A stretch of DNA of 64,000 nucleotides from Actinomycetota bacterium (GTDB lineage: Bacteria; Actinomycetota; Actinomycetes; Actinomycetales; Microbacteriaceae): NCBI GenBank assembly GCA_947449765.1, contig CANFSP010000001.1, positions 310,001-374,000 of the forward strand, in the 5' to 3' direction. The position numbers were made by a program, and so were the translations under genes. The notes beneath the pieces are model-generated. The model saw nothing but the letters and a program-made list of their open reading frames with translations. It had not been told where the DNA came from and did no database searches. Of this stretch, positions 10,419-18,659 are shown piece after piece (position 1 is the first letter of the stretch; each line of letters opens with the position of its first letter).

Positions 10419-11036
10419 ATGGGGTCGTACCGCGAAGTCATTGACGCACTAGATCATGAATCGCTAGTGATTCTCGATGCGATAATTGGCCAATCGTGGC
10501 AGGGTTTCTGGGCCTGGGAATACCCCGAAAACTTGGGCAATTTTGGGGCCTGGGATGCAATTGGAATTCAGCTAATCGACTCGTGTGTGAAGATAAACAC
10601 CTCAATCCTCGACTTTCAATTTGACGACGAATTTGAGGATGACATAGGCCATCTGAGCGTCGATGTGTTTGAGAACTGTCATTTCGTGGACGACGATGTG
10701 ACTTTCCACAAGCTGCTTAGTGGGCAGAGCATCCTCGACGTACTGGTGATTCGAGAAGAGGTTCGAGCGGCGCTTCATGACGTTCCTGTGTGGGCGTTCA
10801 CGAATGATTACGGGCTCGTATTCGTTCTGGAATCTGGGTGCGTTGCCGTTTACAAGGCAATGTATCAGGGCTATCACCTTGAGGTGTCGGTTGCAGACTC
10901 GCTAAGCCAACTCGATATTCAGTGGGGCTCTTCCATGTGGACAGACGATGGAGACTCCAGTGAAATCGACACAGGCGAGACTTTTATGGCGACCCATTCG
11001 TTTAGGTCGATACGGACATTGAGCGCGAAAGGTTAA
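10419..11036 (+). CDS. Orphan hypothetical protein of lower GC
   Basis: 205 aa, strongly acidic and rich in aromatic residues, with no signal peptide or membrane helix. I do not recognise a family. Codon use is visibly more AT-rich than its neighbours (for example ATA, TTG, AAT and GGG codons), suggesting recent acquisition. Its stop codon lies inside the 3' end of a decayed transporter fragment on the other strand. The globular acidic layout recalls SUKH/Imm-type immunity proteins, but no motif supports that. Confidence 0.6.
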   Translation: MGSYREVIDALDHESLVILDAIIGQSWQGFWAWEYPENLGNFGAWDAIGIQLIDSCVKINTSILDFQFDDEFEDDIGHLSVDVFENCHFVDDDVTFHKLLSGQSILDVLVIREEVRAALHDVPVWAFTNDYGLVFVLESGCVAVYKAMYQGYHLEVSVADSLSQLDIQWGSSMWTDDGDSSEIDTGETFMATHSFRSIRTLSAKG

Positions 11037-11165
11037 CCAACCTCATCATCGACGAAACTGCCGCGTCGAAGAATTGGAGCGATCAAGACCAGCGCCAGTG
11101 AGTTCACAAGCATAACGATGAGCACGCGGCACTTCATGAGCCGGCCCATCTGTTCGGCATGCAAT
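11033..11165 (-). pseudogene. Remnant of an MFS transporter C-terminus, paralogous to the gene at 19833-21074
   Basis: Minus-strand translation from the TAA at 11033-11035 reads backwards as ...NSLALVLIAPILRRGSFVDDEVG, closely matching the end of the MFS transporter at 19833 (NSILLIFLAPILGRGKFVEDEVG). DNA similarity is clear for about 100 bp. A small indel near 11125 breaks the frame, and no start or remaining body exists because the orphan gene abuts it. This is a relic of a lost or rearranged transporter copy. Confidence 0.75.
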
Positions 11166-11288
11166 CGCTGGCAGCACTAAAAGTCCGGTCGGTGGTCGTT
11201 TTGTTCGGGATTGTTCTCTAGCTCTGGCAACCACCGATTCAGAGGCTTATATTCAAGTCAAGCTATCTTTTCAAGCGAGGTACGAATC

Positions 11289-13109
11289 ATGGCCGATTCA
11301 ATTGTGACGAGTCCTGAGACTCCGGATTTCGATCCACTGGCACTCAAGGAACGGTACGCGGCTGAGCGCCAAAAGCGGATTCGTCAGGACGGCCTTGCGC
11401 AGTACATCCAGCCCCGTGGCAAGTTCGCTAACTTCCTTGACGATCCATACGTCGAGCCGGGCTTTACTCGTGACCCCGTTCACGACGACGTCGACGCGGT
11501 ACTCCTGGGGGCGGGATTTGGCGGTCTACTGTGCGCTGCCGAACTGCGAAAGGCGGGACTGAAAAAAATCCGCCTCATCGAGCGCGGTGGGGATGTTGGC
11601 GGTACCTGGTACTGGAACCGCTACCCGGGCGCGGCGTGTGACGTGGAGAGCTACATCTACATGCCCATGCTCGAAGAGATTGGTGGGATGCCCGCCAACA
11701 AGTACGCCACGGCTCCTGAGATTTGGGAACACACCAAAAAGATTGCGCGCAAGTACGACCTGTACAAGGACTCACTGTTTCAGACGCGAATCCTCAGCGC
11801 CGAGTGGAGCGACGAGACCGAGAAGTGGACTATCCGCACCGACCACGACGACGTGTTCACCACGAGGTACCTGTTCACCGCGCCGGGCCCGCTCGCGCAT
11901 CCCAAACTCCCTGGACTTCCTGGCATAGACAGCTTCACGGGGCACATGTTCCACACGAGTCGCTGGGACTATGACTACACCGGTGGCGACAACAAGGGCA
12001 ACTTGACCGGTCTCGCCGACAAGCGAGTCGCGATCATCGGCACGGGAGCAACTGCCGTGCAGTGTGTGCCCCACCTCGGGCGAAGCGCCAAGGAGCTCTT
12101 CGTTGTGCAACGCACACCGTCGTCGATTCACGTGCGCGCGGATCGTCCAACCGATGAGGACTGGTTCACCCATCAGGCACCAGGCTGGCAGCGTGAGCGC
12201 ATGGCCAACTTCACCACGGTTTTTCACGGTGGTCAGGCCGAGCAAGACCTCGTGAGTGACGCCTGGACCGAAACCTTTTTTGACGCGGCAGACGCGGTTG
12301 CCGGTGGAACATTCTCACCCTTCCAGATGTCGAACTTTCGCAAGATGGAGGATGCGCGCAAACGCATCGACACGGTGGTCAAAGACAAGAAGACCGCCGA
12401 TGCCCTCAAGCCCTGGTACAACTTCTTCTGCAAGCGTCCGTGCTTCCACGACCAGTACCTCGACACGTTCAACCTTCCGAGTGTCCACTTGGTGGACACC
12501 GACGGTAAGGGTGTCGAGCGCATCGATGAAACCGGTCTATGGGTCAATGGGGTGCACTACGAGGTGGACTGCATTATCTTTGCCACCGGTTTCGAGGTGG
12601 GCACAAGTTTCACCACGCGCACCGGAATCAACATCATTGGGCGCAACGGTGAAACCTTGGACGAGCACTGGGCCGACGGCTTCCGATCCCTGCACGGCAT
12701 GCAGGTGCACAACTTTCCGAACTTCTTCTACATCGGCGGTTTGGAACAGGCTGGACGCACCGCAAACTTTGCGCACATGATTTCCGAGCAAGCCGAGTAT
12801 GTCGGATTCCTGTTCGATAAGGGTGCCGCTCACGGAACAAAAACCATCGAAGTCACCGAAGCCGGCGAGGCTGCGTGGGTGCAAGAAATCGTCGACCTCG
12901 TTGTCAAAAACAAGCAGGCCTCCCAAAATCAGGCGTTTCAGGAGGAGTGCACCCCGGGTTACTACAACAACGAGGGCGCTCCCTCGCGCATCGCCATCCA
13001 AAACGGCGCCTATGGCGGAGGCCCCATGGCCTATGTCAAGGTGCTGCACGACTGGTGCGAGGCGGGAGATTTCGCGGGACTCGACATCCACGACGCACCA
13101 CAGGTCTGA
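11289..13109 (+). CDS. Baeyer-Villiger monooxygenase, about 600-aa type
   Basis: 606 aa from the ATG at 11289, which has GCGAGG upstream; a longer in-frame start at 11211 is unlikely. Flavoprotein that inserts oxygen into ketones to give esters or lactones using NADPH and O2. Visible motifs: FAD Rossmann GAGFGG (74-79), GGTWYWNRYPGAACD (104-118), the BVMO fingerprint FTGHMFHTSRWD (216-227) and the NADPH Rossmann GTGATA (251-256). Length and N-terminal extension resemble macrocyclic or steroid-type BVMOs (cyclopentadecanone class). That assignment is inference. It is divergent from the IclR operon. Confidence 0.9.
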   Translation: MADSIVTSPETPDFDPLALKERYAAERQKRIRQDGLAQYIQPRGKFANFLDDPYVEPGFTRDPVHDDVDAVLLGAGFGGLLCAAELRKAGLKKIRLIERGGDVGGTWYWNRYPGAACDVESYIYMPMLEEIGGMPANKYATAPEIWEHTKKIARKYDLYKDSLFQTRILSAEWSDETEKWTIRTDHDDVFTTRYLFTAPGPLAHPKLPGLPGIDSFTGHMFHTSRWDYDYTGGDNKGNLTGLADKRVAIIGTGATAVQCVPHLGRSAKELFVVQRTPSSIHVRADRPTDEDWFTHQAPGWQRERMANFTTVFHGGQAEQDLVSDAWTETFFDAADAVAGGTFSPFQMSNFRKMEDARKRIDTVVKDKKTADALKPWYNFFCKRPCFHDQYLDTFNLPSVHLVDTDGKGVERIDETGLWVNGVHYEVDCIIFATGFEVGTSFTTRTGINIIGRNGETLDEHWADGFRSLHGMQVHNFPNFFYIGGLEQAGRTANFAHMISEQAEYVGFLFDKGAAHGTKTIEVTEAGEAAWVQEIVDLVVKNKQASQNQAFQEECTPGYYNNEGAPSRIAIQNGAYGGGPMAYVKVLHDWCEAGDFAGLDIHDAPQV

Positions 13110-13129
13110 CGCGCTAGCGGTGTGACGCG

Positions 13130-13924
13130 CTAGAGGATGGCGTCGCTCATTTGTCGAGCGGTCCTGAGCAGTAGCGCGCTGACCTCAGGGATGCGCTCTG
13201 CGGGCAGTCGCGATTCGATCGCCGAAATGGACACCGCCATGTACGGGGTGGATGTGTGCGACGGGATGACGGCTGCCATGCCGGCCACTCCCTGACGAAC
13301 GATGTTCGGTGCCCAAAAATAGCCGTCCCGGCGAATGGCGTCGAAGGTGTCGAGCAGGAATTTTTGGAGGGCTTCCGGGTCGTCGGCTGCCGCGGATTCA
13401 GGTGGCGCATTCAGCGGCAATTGCTCGATGGCTCGGTTGCGTTCTGCCTGAGACAGGTGCGCGAGCAAAACCATGCCACTGTAGGTATTCGTGTAGGCGC
13501 GCACATCACCCATGCCGATGTAGTGGGTACGAATCGGATATTGACCTTCCTCGCGCATCAAATAGTGCACACCGTCGACGTGTCGCATCGACACGTACAC
13601 CGTGTCGCCGGTTGCGGAGGCGAGCTCGGTCGCCAGCGTTCGCAACAGGATCGGGTTCATGATGGGGTTCGGAGCGGCCAGGCCGAGGGTGAAGAGTGCC
13701 GGGCCGATGGCGTACAGCTTGTCGGAGTGGCGTTCGACGTAGTCGATGTCGATCAAATCCTGGAGCATGCGGTGCACGCTGGGTCGGGCAATCCCCGTGA
13801 TGCGTGAGATGTCTACCAGCCGAATTCCGTCAACACCCTCGCGCGCGATTGCGGCAAGTACCGCCGCGGCACGCTTGATGACCTGGACGCTGTCGCCAGC
13901 ATCCATCGTGCTACGCCGTGGCAC
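13130..13924 (-). CDS. IclR-family transcriptional regulator
   Basis: 264 aa. An N-terminal winged helix (residues about 12-75: VIKRAAAVLAAI... LVDISRITGIARPSVHRMLQDL) is followed by an IclR effector domain. IclR proteins often regulate catabolism of aromatic and cyclic compounds and bind 13-17 bp palindromes. It is the third gene of the run hydrolase - BVMO - regulator, so it probably controls its own operon through the palindrome at 16357-16371. Confidence 0.93.
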   Translation of the reverse strand: MPRRSTMDAGDSVQVIKRAAAVLAAIAREGVDGIRLVDISRITGIARPSVHRMLQDLIDIDYVERHSDKLYAIGPALFTLGLAAPNPIMNPILLRTLATELASATGDTVYVSMRHVDGVHYLMREEGQYPIRTHYIGMGDVRAYTNTYSGMVLLAHLSQAERNRAIEQLPLNAPPESAAADDPEALQKFLLDTFDAIRRDGYFWAPNIVRQGVAGMAAVIPSHTSTPYMAVSISAIESRLPAERIPEVSALLLRTARQMSDAIL

Positions 13925-13960
13925 GAGCAGCCACTTCGCTCGGGTGTAGCGGCTTCACCG

Positions 13961-15454
13961 TCATTGCGACAACTCAAGCGTGTATTCCGCGGGGTTGAAG
14001 TGCGCGTTCTCCTGGCGGAATTGGTACGCGAAGTCGGGCCAACTGACCGTGAGGCGATGTGTGCGGCGGTCGACATACCAGTTGTTGCAACCGCCAGCGA
14101 GCCATACGCTGCCCTCGGCGCGTGCGGCAACACTGTCGACATAGGCCGCTTCGCTTTCCGGAGTTGTCTCGAACGTGTCAACACCCTGACTGTGGATGTA
14201 GTTCATCGTGTCGACGATGTAGTCGATTTGCGACTCGATGATGTACACCGCCGAGTTGTGACCGAGCGATGTGTTCGGGCCGTTCGTGATGAAGAGGTTA
14301 GGAAAACCGGGTGTGGTGATTGACGCGGTGGCCTTCATGCCGTCGACCCACGATTCGGCGAGGCTCTCGCCATCGATGCCGTGAATGATTGAGGCAAATT
14401 TTGGTTCGGTGGCGTCGAAGCCGGTTGCGAAGATGATCGCGTCGACCTCGTAACCGTTTCCTTCGGCGCCGTAAACAGTTGACCCCTCAACCCGAGTGAG
14501 CGCCGAGGCCTCGAGGGTCACGTTCTCTTGCAAGATGGTTGCGTAAAACCGGCCCGGCCCGAGGATGCGCTTACAGCCGATCTCGTAGTTGGGCGTGAGT
14601 TTGGCGCGCAGTTCCGGGTCGCTAATCGAGGCCTCGAGGTAATCCAATGAGGCCTTGCGGGCCTTTTCCAGAAGTTTGGGAACCTGGATGCGCGGCGGAA
14701 AGTTGCCCTCGCTGTACCAGAAGATCTCGGCCCGAACGTCGCGCATCGCTTGAGGGTAGCGTTCGAAGAGGCGCCGTTGCGCATCCGTGAAGGCTTGGTG
14801 CTTTCCCGAGGGGATAAAGAAGTATGGAGCGCTGCGCTGAAAGAGAACGACCGAGGACGCAATCTCTTGCAGTTCCGGGAAGACCTGAACGGCTGAGGCG
14901 CCGGTTCCGATGAGGGCGATGCGCTTGCCTTCGAGCGAGACGTCGTGGTTCCACCGTGCCGTGTGAAAGATGTCACCTGGAAAAGAATCAAGGCCGGGGA
15001 TGTTCGGCATGCGCGTGTCGGACAGGTGACCGCACGCCGTGACGAGGAACTTTGCCGACCAGGTGCCGTTTGTGGTTTCGACGAGCCACCGCCGGGCGTC
15101 CTCGTCCCAGGTTGCCCGCGTGACGTCGGTGTTGAGGCGAATCTTGTCGCTGAAACCCTCATCGGTGACGCAGTCCCGCAAGTACTTCCAAATCTCAGCG
15201 CCCGGTGCCTGAATTTTGCTCCAATGGGGATTGAGTTTGAACGAGAACGAGTAGAGGTGTGCCGGAACGTCGCACGCAACACCGGGATAGGTGTTGTCGC
15301 GCCATGTTCCACCCACGTCGCCGGCCCGCTCGAGTATCACAAAATCGTGAAAGCCCTGCCGAGTGAGCTTGATTCCAAGACCGATGCCGGTAAAACCGGC
15401 GCCGATGGCGAGCAGCTCGACTTCAGTGACGCGTGCGGGATTAGCCGATGACAT
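13961..15454 (-). CDS. Second Baeyer-Villiger monooxygenase / flavin-containing monooxygenase
   Basis: 497 aa. FAD-binding GAGFTG (18-23), GGTWRDNTYPGVACDVP (48-64), BVMO fingerprint FPGDIFHTARWN (158-169) and NADPH site GTGASA (183-188). It is shorter than the first BVMO and lacks its N-terminal extension, so the two are not recent duplicates. Ketone-to-ester oxidation is likely. It lies between the alpha/beta hydrolase (24-bp gap) and the IclR gene (36-bp gap). Confidence 0.9.
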   Translation of the reverse strand: MSSANPARVTEVELLAIGAGFTGIGLGIKLTRQGFHDFVILERAGDVGGTWRDNTYPGVACDVPAHLYSFSFKLNPHWSKIQAPGAEIWKYLRDCVTDEGFSDKIRLNTDVTRATWDEDARRWLVETTNGTWSAKFLVTACGHLSDTRMPNIPGLDSFPGDIFHTARWNHDVSLEGKRIALIGTGASAVQVFPELQEIASSVVLFQRSAPYFFIPSGKHQAFTDAQRRLFERYPQAMRDVRAEIFWYSEGNFPPRIQVPKLLEKARKASLDYLEASISDPELRAKLTPNYEIGCKRILGPGRFYATILQENVTLEASALTRVEGSTVYGAEGNGYEVDAIIFATGFDATEPKFASIIHGIDGESLAESWVDGMKATASITTPGFPNLFITNGPNTSLGHNSAVYIIESQIDYIVDTMNYIHSQGVDTFETTPESEAAYVDSVAARAEGSVWLAGGCNNWYVDRRTHRLTVSWPDFAYQFRQENAHFNPAEYTLELSQ

Positions 15455-15478
15455 TCTCGAGACTCTCTTGTGGGTGCT

Positions 15479-16333
15479 TTAGGGCTGAACTTCGGGGATG
15501 ACGGTTCCCGCCGGATGCAAGCCTGGGTTTGCCAGGAACGTGCGCACCGCCATCGCGAGTTCCGACGGACGCTCCCACACGATGGCGTGTCCCGAACTCA
15601 TCTCGGTGTAGCGCGCGTCATCGATTGCGCCAAAGAGCGCCAAGCTGTGATGACGCGGCACCATCATGTCGTAGGTGCAACCCACGATGAGTGTGGTCGC
15701 CTTAATTTTGCTCACCTCGTCGGTGATGTCGACGATGCGGTTGAGAGCAGACAGCTTGCCGATGAACTCTGGTCCACCCGCGGGTGGCGGGGCAACGGTC
15801 ATCAGTTCGTCGAGGGTTCGCTTTGCCACGAACGGAACACCAAACGCAAGAACGAGCGAGAGTTTCTTGTACGCCACCATGTCGCCACGGAGTGCGGCTT
15901 GAACATCTTGACGCACGAGTTGCTGAGTGTCCGTTTTGATCCAACCGGCAACAAGGATGAGGTTCTTCACCCGGTCTGGATTGTGCGCCGCATAAGAGGC
16001 GGCCACAACGGCGCCGAGGGAATAACCCAAGACGGAAATCGGACCGGTCGGTACGAGGTGATTGACCACTGCTGCCACTTGACGCTCGAGGTCGTCGACG
16101 GTGATCTCTGGTTTACCAACGATGTCGGTCAGATCGAGTGAGACGACCCGCTGATCCCGGGCAAGTGTGGGAAAGACGAAAGAAAAATGATTTTCGGTGG
16201 AGCCAGCGGTGCCGTGAATGAGGACAACCGGGGGTAGGTCACTGTCTTTTTTGCCTGCCGTGAAATACGAAACGGTGGTGCCGTCAACGTCGACGGTGCC
16301 TTGCTCGAGATCTTTCGCAATGGGTTCAGCCAT
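15479..16333 (-). CDS. Alpha/beta hydrolase, candidate ester or lactone hydrolase
   Basis: 284 aa cytoplasmic alpha/beta hydrolase. Oxyanion segment LIHGTAGS (38-45), nucleophile elbow GYSLG with Ser105, a late Asp in the TYDMMVP segment and a catalytic His in SSGHAIVWERP. Placed directly upstream of a BVMO, it is a natural candidate to hydrolyse the ester or lactone product. The ATG is preceded by AGGAGAAACTCG. It is first gene of the operon, with an operator-like palindrome 24 bases upstream. Confidence 0.88.
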   Translation of the reverse strand: MAEPIAKDLEQGTVDVDGTTVSYFTAGKKDSDLPPVVLIHGTAGSTENHFSFVFPTLARDQRVVSLDLTDIVGKPEITVDDLERQVAAVVNHLVPTGPISVLGYSLGAVVAASYAAHNPDRVKNLILVAGWIKTDTQQLVRQDVQAALRGDMVAYKKLSLVLAFGVPFVAKRTLDELMTVAPPPAGGPEFIGKLSALNRIVDITDEVSKIKATTLIVGCTYDMMVPRHHSLALFGAIDDARYTEMSSGHAIVWERPSELAMAVRTFLANPGLHPAGTVIPEVQP

Positions 16334-16356
16334 CGAGTTTCTCCTGACGTGTGAGA

Positions 16357-16371
16357 GTCCAACAGTTGGAC
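16357..16371. promoter_or_regulatory. Perfect 7-1-7 palindrome, candidate IclR operator
   Basis: GTCCAAC, A, GTTGGAC: a perfect inverted repeat between the hydrolase ATG and its probable promoter. The 15-bp size and position fit the IclR-type regulator encoded at the end of the same operon. Confidence 0.6.
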
Positions 16372-16401
16372 CCAGGGTGAGATGTACCTCATATTGTCTG
16401 G

Positions 16402-16411
16402 CATTTAGGAG
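16402..16411. promoter_or_regulatory. CATTTAGGAG element, copy 1
   Basis: The ten bases CATTTAGGAG, 70-79 bases upstream of the hydrolase start, occur again at 19814-19823 upstream of the saccharopine-dehydrogenase-like gene of the same island, in the same orientation relative to the gene. This suggests a shared promoter or operator half-site. Confidence 0.35.
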
Positions 16412-16473
16412 TGCCTATGAACATTGTTGACAAGGGCGTAGCCAGTGTCAACGCGAGAGTCCGCTCGCTGGAC

Positions 16474-17517
16474 CTAACGACGGATGTCCAGCAAGACCTT
16501 GAGCGCGTCACCGGTGTGCATTGCCGCGAAGCCGTGGGCGACCTCGGAAAGCGGGACAACGCGGTCAATTAACGGTGACGGATCGAGCGTGCCTTCGGCG
16601 ACGGCGGCAACGAGCTGTGGCAGATACTTGCGAGCCGGCGCGGTGCCTCCGGCAACGTGCATCCCCTTGTTGAATATGCGCATCGGCGACACGGGTTCCA
16701 CGCCGTGAGGGACGCCGACGAAACCGAGACTTCCCCCGGGGCGAACCAGCTCGAGCGCGGAATCGAAAGCCGCCTGCATACCCACGCACTCCACGACCCG
16801 GTCGGCGAGAACCCCATTGTTGACGTCGAGAAAGCGCTCCACGGCCGACTCGTCGCGACTGACTTGAAGCGTCTCCACACCAAAAGAGCGGGCGATCGCG
16901 AGGCGGGCATCCTGCTCTCCGATGAGAACGACGCGACCGGCGTTTTCTCGGGTCGCCGCGCTCGCCGCCGAGATGCCCACCGCCCCGTCGCCGATAACGA
17001 CGACCGTGTCACCTGCGCTCACGCCGGCAAGAAAAACGCCGTGCGTTCCGGTCGCATAGACATCAGTGAGGGGGAGTAGTTTGCGAGCGAGATTTTCATC
17101 GATCTCGGCTGCGGGCCAGGGCAAGAGAACGAGCGTGGCCTCGGCGTGCGGAACCCGGATTTGTTCGGCGTGCGCGCCGGAGCCACCTTTGCCCCAGAGT
17201 CCACCCTGTGCGCAGAGTGAGTGCATTCCGTGCCTGCACTCGTAGCAGGTGCCGTCGGAATACATGAACGGTGCGATGACGCTATCGCCGGGGACGAGCG
17301 AGGTCACCTCTGCGCCAACCGATCGAATGACCCCAATGAATTCGTGGCCGGTCGAGCCGGGCGGGCGTGGGATGAGCCCTCGGTAGGCCCACAGGTCCGA
17401 GCCGCAGATCGTCGCGTAGCTGATGTCCACAATGACATCGCCCGGTTCGAGAATGTGGGGGTCGTCGAGCTCGACGACGGTGATGTCGGAAGGTCCGTTC
17501 AACCATGAAGAACGCAT
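16474..17517 (-). CDS. Zinc-dependent medium-chain alcohol dehydrogenase
   Basis: 347 aa from the ATG at 17517, chosen by alignment to the family start; an ATG at 17544 adds nine residues and cannot be excluded. MDR-type dehydrogenase with catalytic zinc site CGSD and GHE, a structural-zinc loop of the DGTCYECRHGMHSLC type, and NAD(P) site GDGAVG. It would oxidise a secondary or cyclic alcohol to the ketone used by a BVMO. It is divergent from the second dehydrogenase, 175 bp apart. Confidence 0.9.
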   Translation of the reverse strand: MRSSWLNGPSDITVVELDDPHILEPGDVIVDISYATICGSDLWAYRGLIPRPPGSTGHEFIGVIRSVGAEVTSLVPGDSVIAPFMYSDGTCYECRHGMHSLCAQGGLWGKGGSGAHAEQIRVPHAEATLVLLPWPAAEIDENLARKLLPLTDVYATGTHGVFLAGVSAGDTVVVIGDGAVGISAASAATRENAGRVVLIGEQDARLAIARSFGVETLQVSRDESAVERFLDVNNGVLADRVVECVGMQAAFDSALELVRPGGSLGFVGVPHGVEPVSPMRIFNKGMHVAGGTAPARKYLPQLVAAVAEGTLDPSPLIDRVVPLSEVAHGFAAMHTGDALKVLLDIRR

Positions 17518-17660
17518 TAGCACCGGCTTTCTCGTGGCTCTCATTATTCCAGCGCGTCAGAATCTGCACAGGGTGGGATTGCTTGTGGCGATCAGAGCGT
17601 TCGAAGAGTGGACGAATTACCTCGTTACCTGTTGCTCGACGCGCCAAACCGGTAACCTCA

Positions 17661-17692
17661 TACAATATTTCCTCATCAAGGACAGTGATCGC
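17661..17692 (+). promoter_or_regulatory. -10-like TACAAT and ribosome-binding site before an ATT start
   Basis: TACAAT at 17661-17666 would place transcription start near 17673. AAGGA at 17678-17682 is ten bases before ATT at 17693. All in-frame ATG/GTG/TTG codons lie upstream of this -10 box, which supports the unusual start. Confidence 0.45.
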
Positions 17693-18640
17693 ATTAAAGC
17701 TTGGCAATTCATCGGCACGAACCTTCCGCTCACACTCAACGAGGTGGCTGATCCCTCTCCCGCCACCGGCGAGGTGGTCGTCGCTGTTCGGGCCGCTGGC
17801 CTGTGTCACTCGGATATCGGCATCCTCACCATCGAGCACTTTTTGCCACCATTCGTTCAACCGCCCCTGACGATTGGTCACGAAATTGCCGGCGTCATCG
17901 CGCAGGTCGGTGCCGGTGTGACCGACTGGAAGGTCGGCGATCGCGTCGGCATCTGTCAGGTCGGACACAACGTCACGGGAATCATGCGCGACGGAGGTTT
18001 CGCGCCTCAGGTCGCCGTCGATGCCGACGTGTTGCTGCGCATGCCCGATGAGGTGACGTTTGAGCAAGCCGCCGCAGGAAACGATGCCGGGATGACGGCG
18101 TATCACGCGCTGGTCATCGACGGGCAGATCGCTGCGGGTGACAAGGTCGGGCTGATCGGACTTGGCGGTGTCGGTCAAATGGGCGCGCGAATTGCTGTGC
18201 TGATGGGATGCGAGGTTTACGCGGCCGAACTCAAAACGGACGTGTGGCCGCTCGCTCACGAGCTTGGCGTGACGCGCGTGGTGTCACACATCTCGGAACT
18301 CGCCGACCTGAATCTCGACGTCATCGTCGACTTTGCGGGCTTTGGCGAAACCACGGCGGCGGCTATTCAGACGGTTCGCCCCGGCGGTCGCGTGATTCAG
18401 GTTGGGCTCGGTCGAACCGAAGCGACGATCAGCACCCACAGTCTGATCATGAAAGAGATCACGCTCAAGGGAACACTCGGCGGCACGATGGCCGACACGA
18501 GCGCGGTGTACGACCTCATGGCCTCCGGTGATCTCGATCCGGTCATCTCCACGATTTCGTTCGACGAGATTCCCGAAGGAATCGAGCGTCTCGATCGCGG
18601 CGAGGTGGTCGGTCGTCTCGTGGCCGTTTTCCCCGAGTGA
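17693..18640 (+). CDS. MDR-family alcohol dehydrogenase lacking the structural-zinc loop, probable ATT start
   Basis: 315 aa if translation begins at ATT 17693, which encodes the position equivalent to the usual Met-Lys-Ala-Trp N-terminus. Catalytic zinc residues appear as GLCHSD and GHE, and the nucleotide site as GLGGVG. Between GDRVGICQVG and GGFAPQV the four-cysteine structural-zinc lobe found in most family members is absent, making the protein about 25 residues shorter than typical. Substrate is probably an alcohol or ketone of the island. If ATT is a mutated ATG the gene may be poorly expressed. Confidence 0.82.
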   Translation: MKAWQFIGTNLPLTLNEVADPSPATGEVVVAVRAAGLCHSDIGILTIEHFLPPFVQPPLTIGHEIAGVIAQVGAGVTDWKVGDRVGICQVGHNVTGIMRDGGFAPQVAVDADVLLRMPDEVTFEQAAAGNDAGMTAYHALVIDGQIAAGDKVGLIGLGGVGQMGARIAVLMGCEVYAAELKTDVWPLAHELGVTRVVSHISELADLNLDVIVDFAGFGETTAAAIQTVRPGGRVIQVGLGRTEATISTHSLIMKEITLKGTLGGTMADTSAVYDLMASGDLDPVISTISFDEIPEGIERLDRGEVVGRLVAVFPE

Positions 18641-18659
18641 GTGTCGCGAGGGAAACTCG

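Noticed and set aside
11289-13109. 4-hydroxyacetophenone monooxygenase feeding the lig operon
   Set aside because: Length of about 606 aa is compatible, but nothing in the island makes protocatechuate, and the distance and separate control give no support.
13961-15454. Second BVMO as a tandem duplicate of the first
   Set aside because: The two differ in length and in most motif-flanking sequence.
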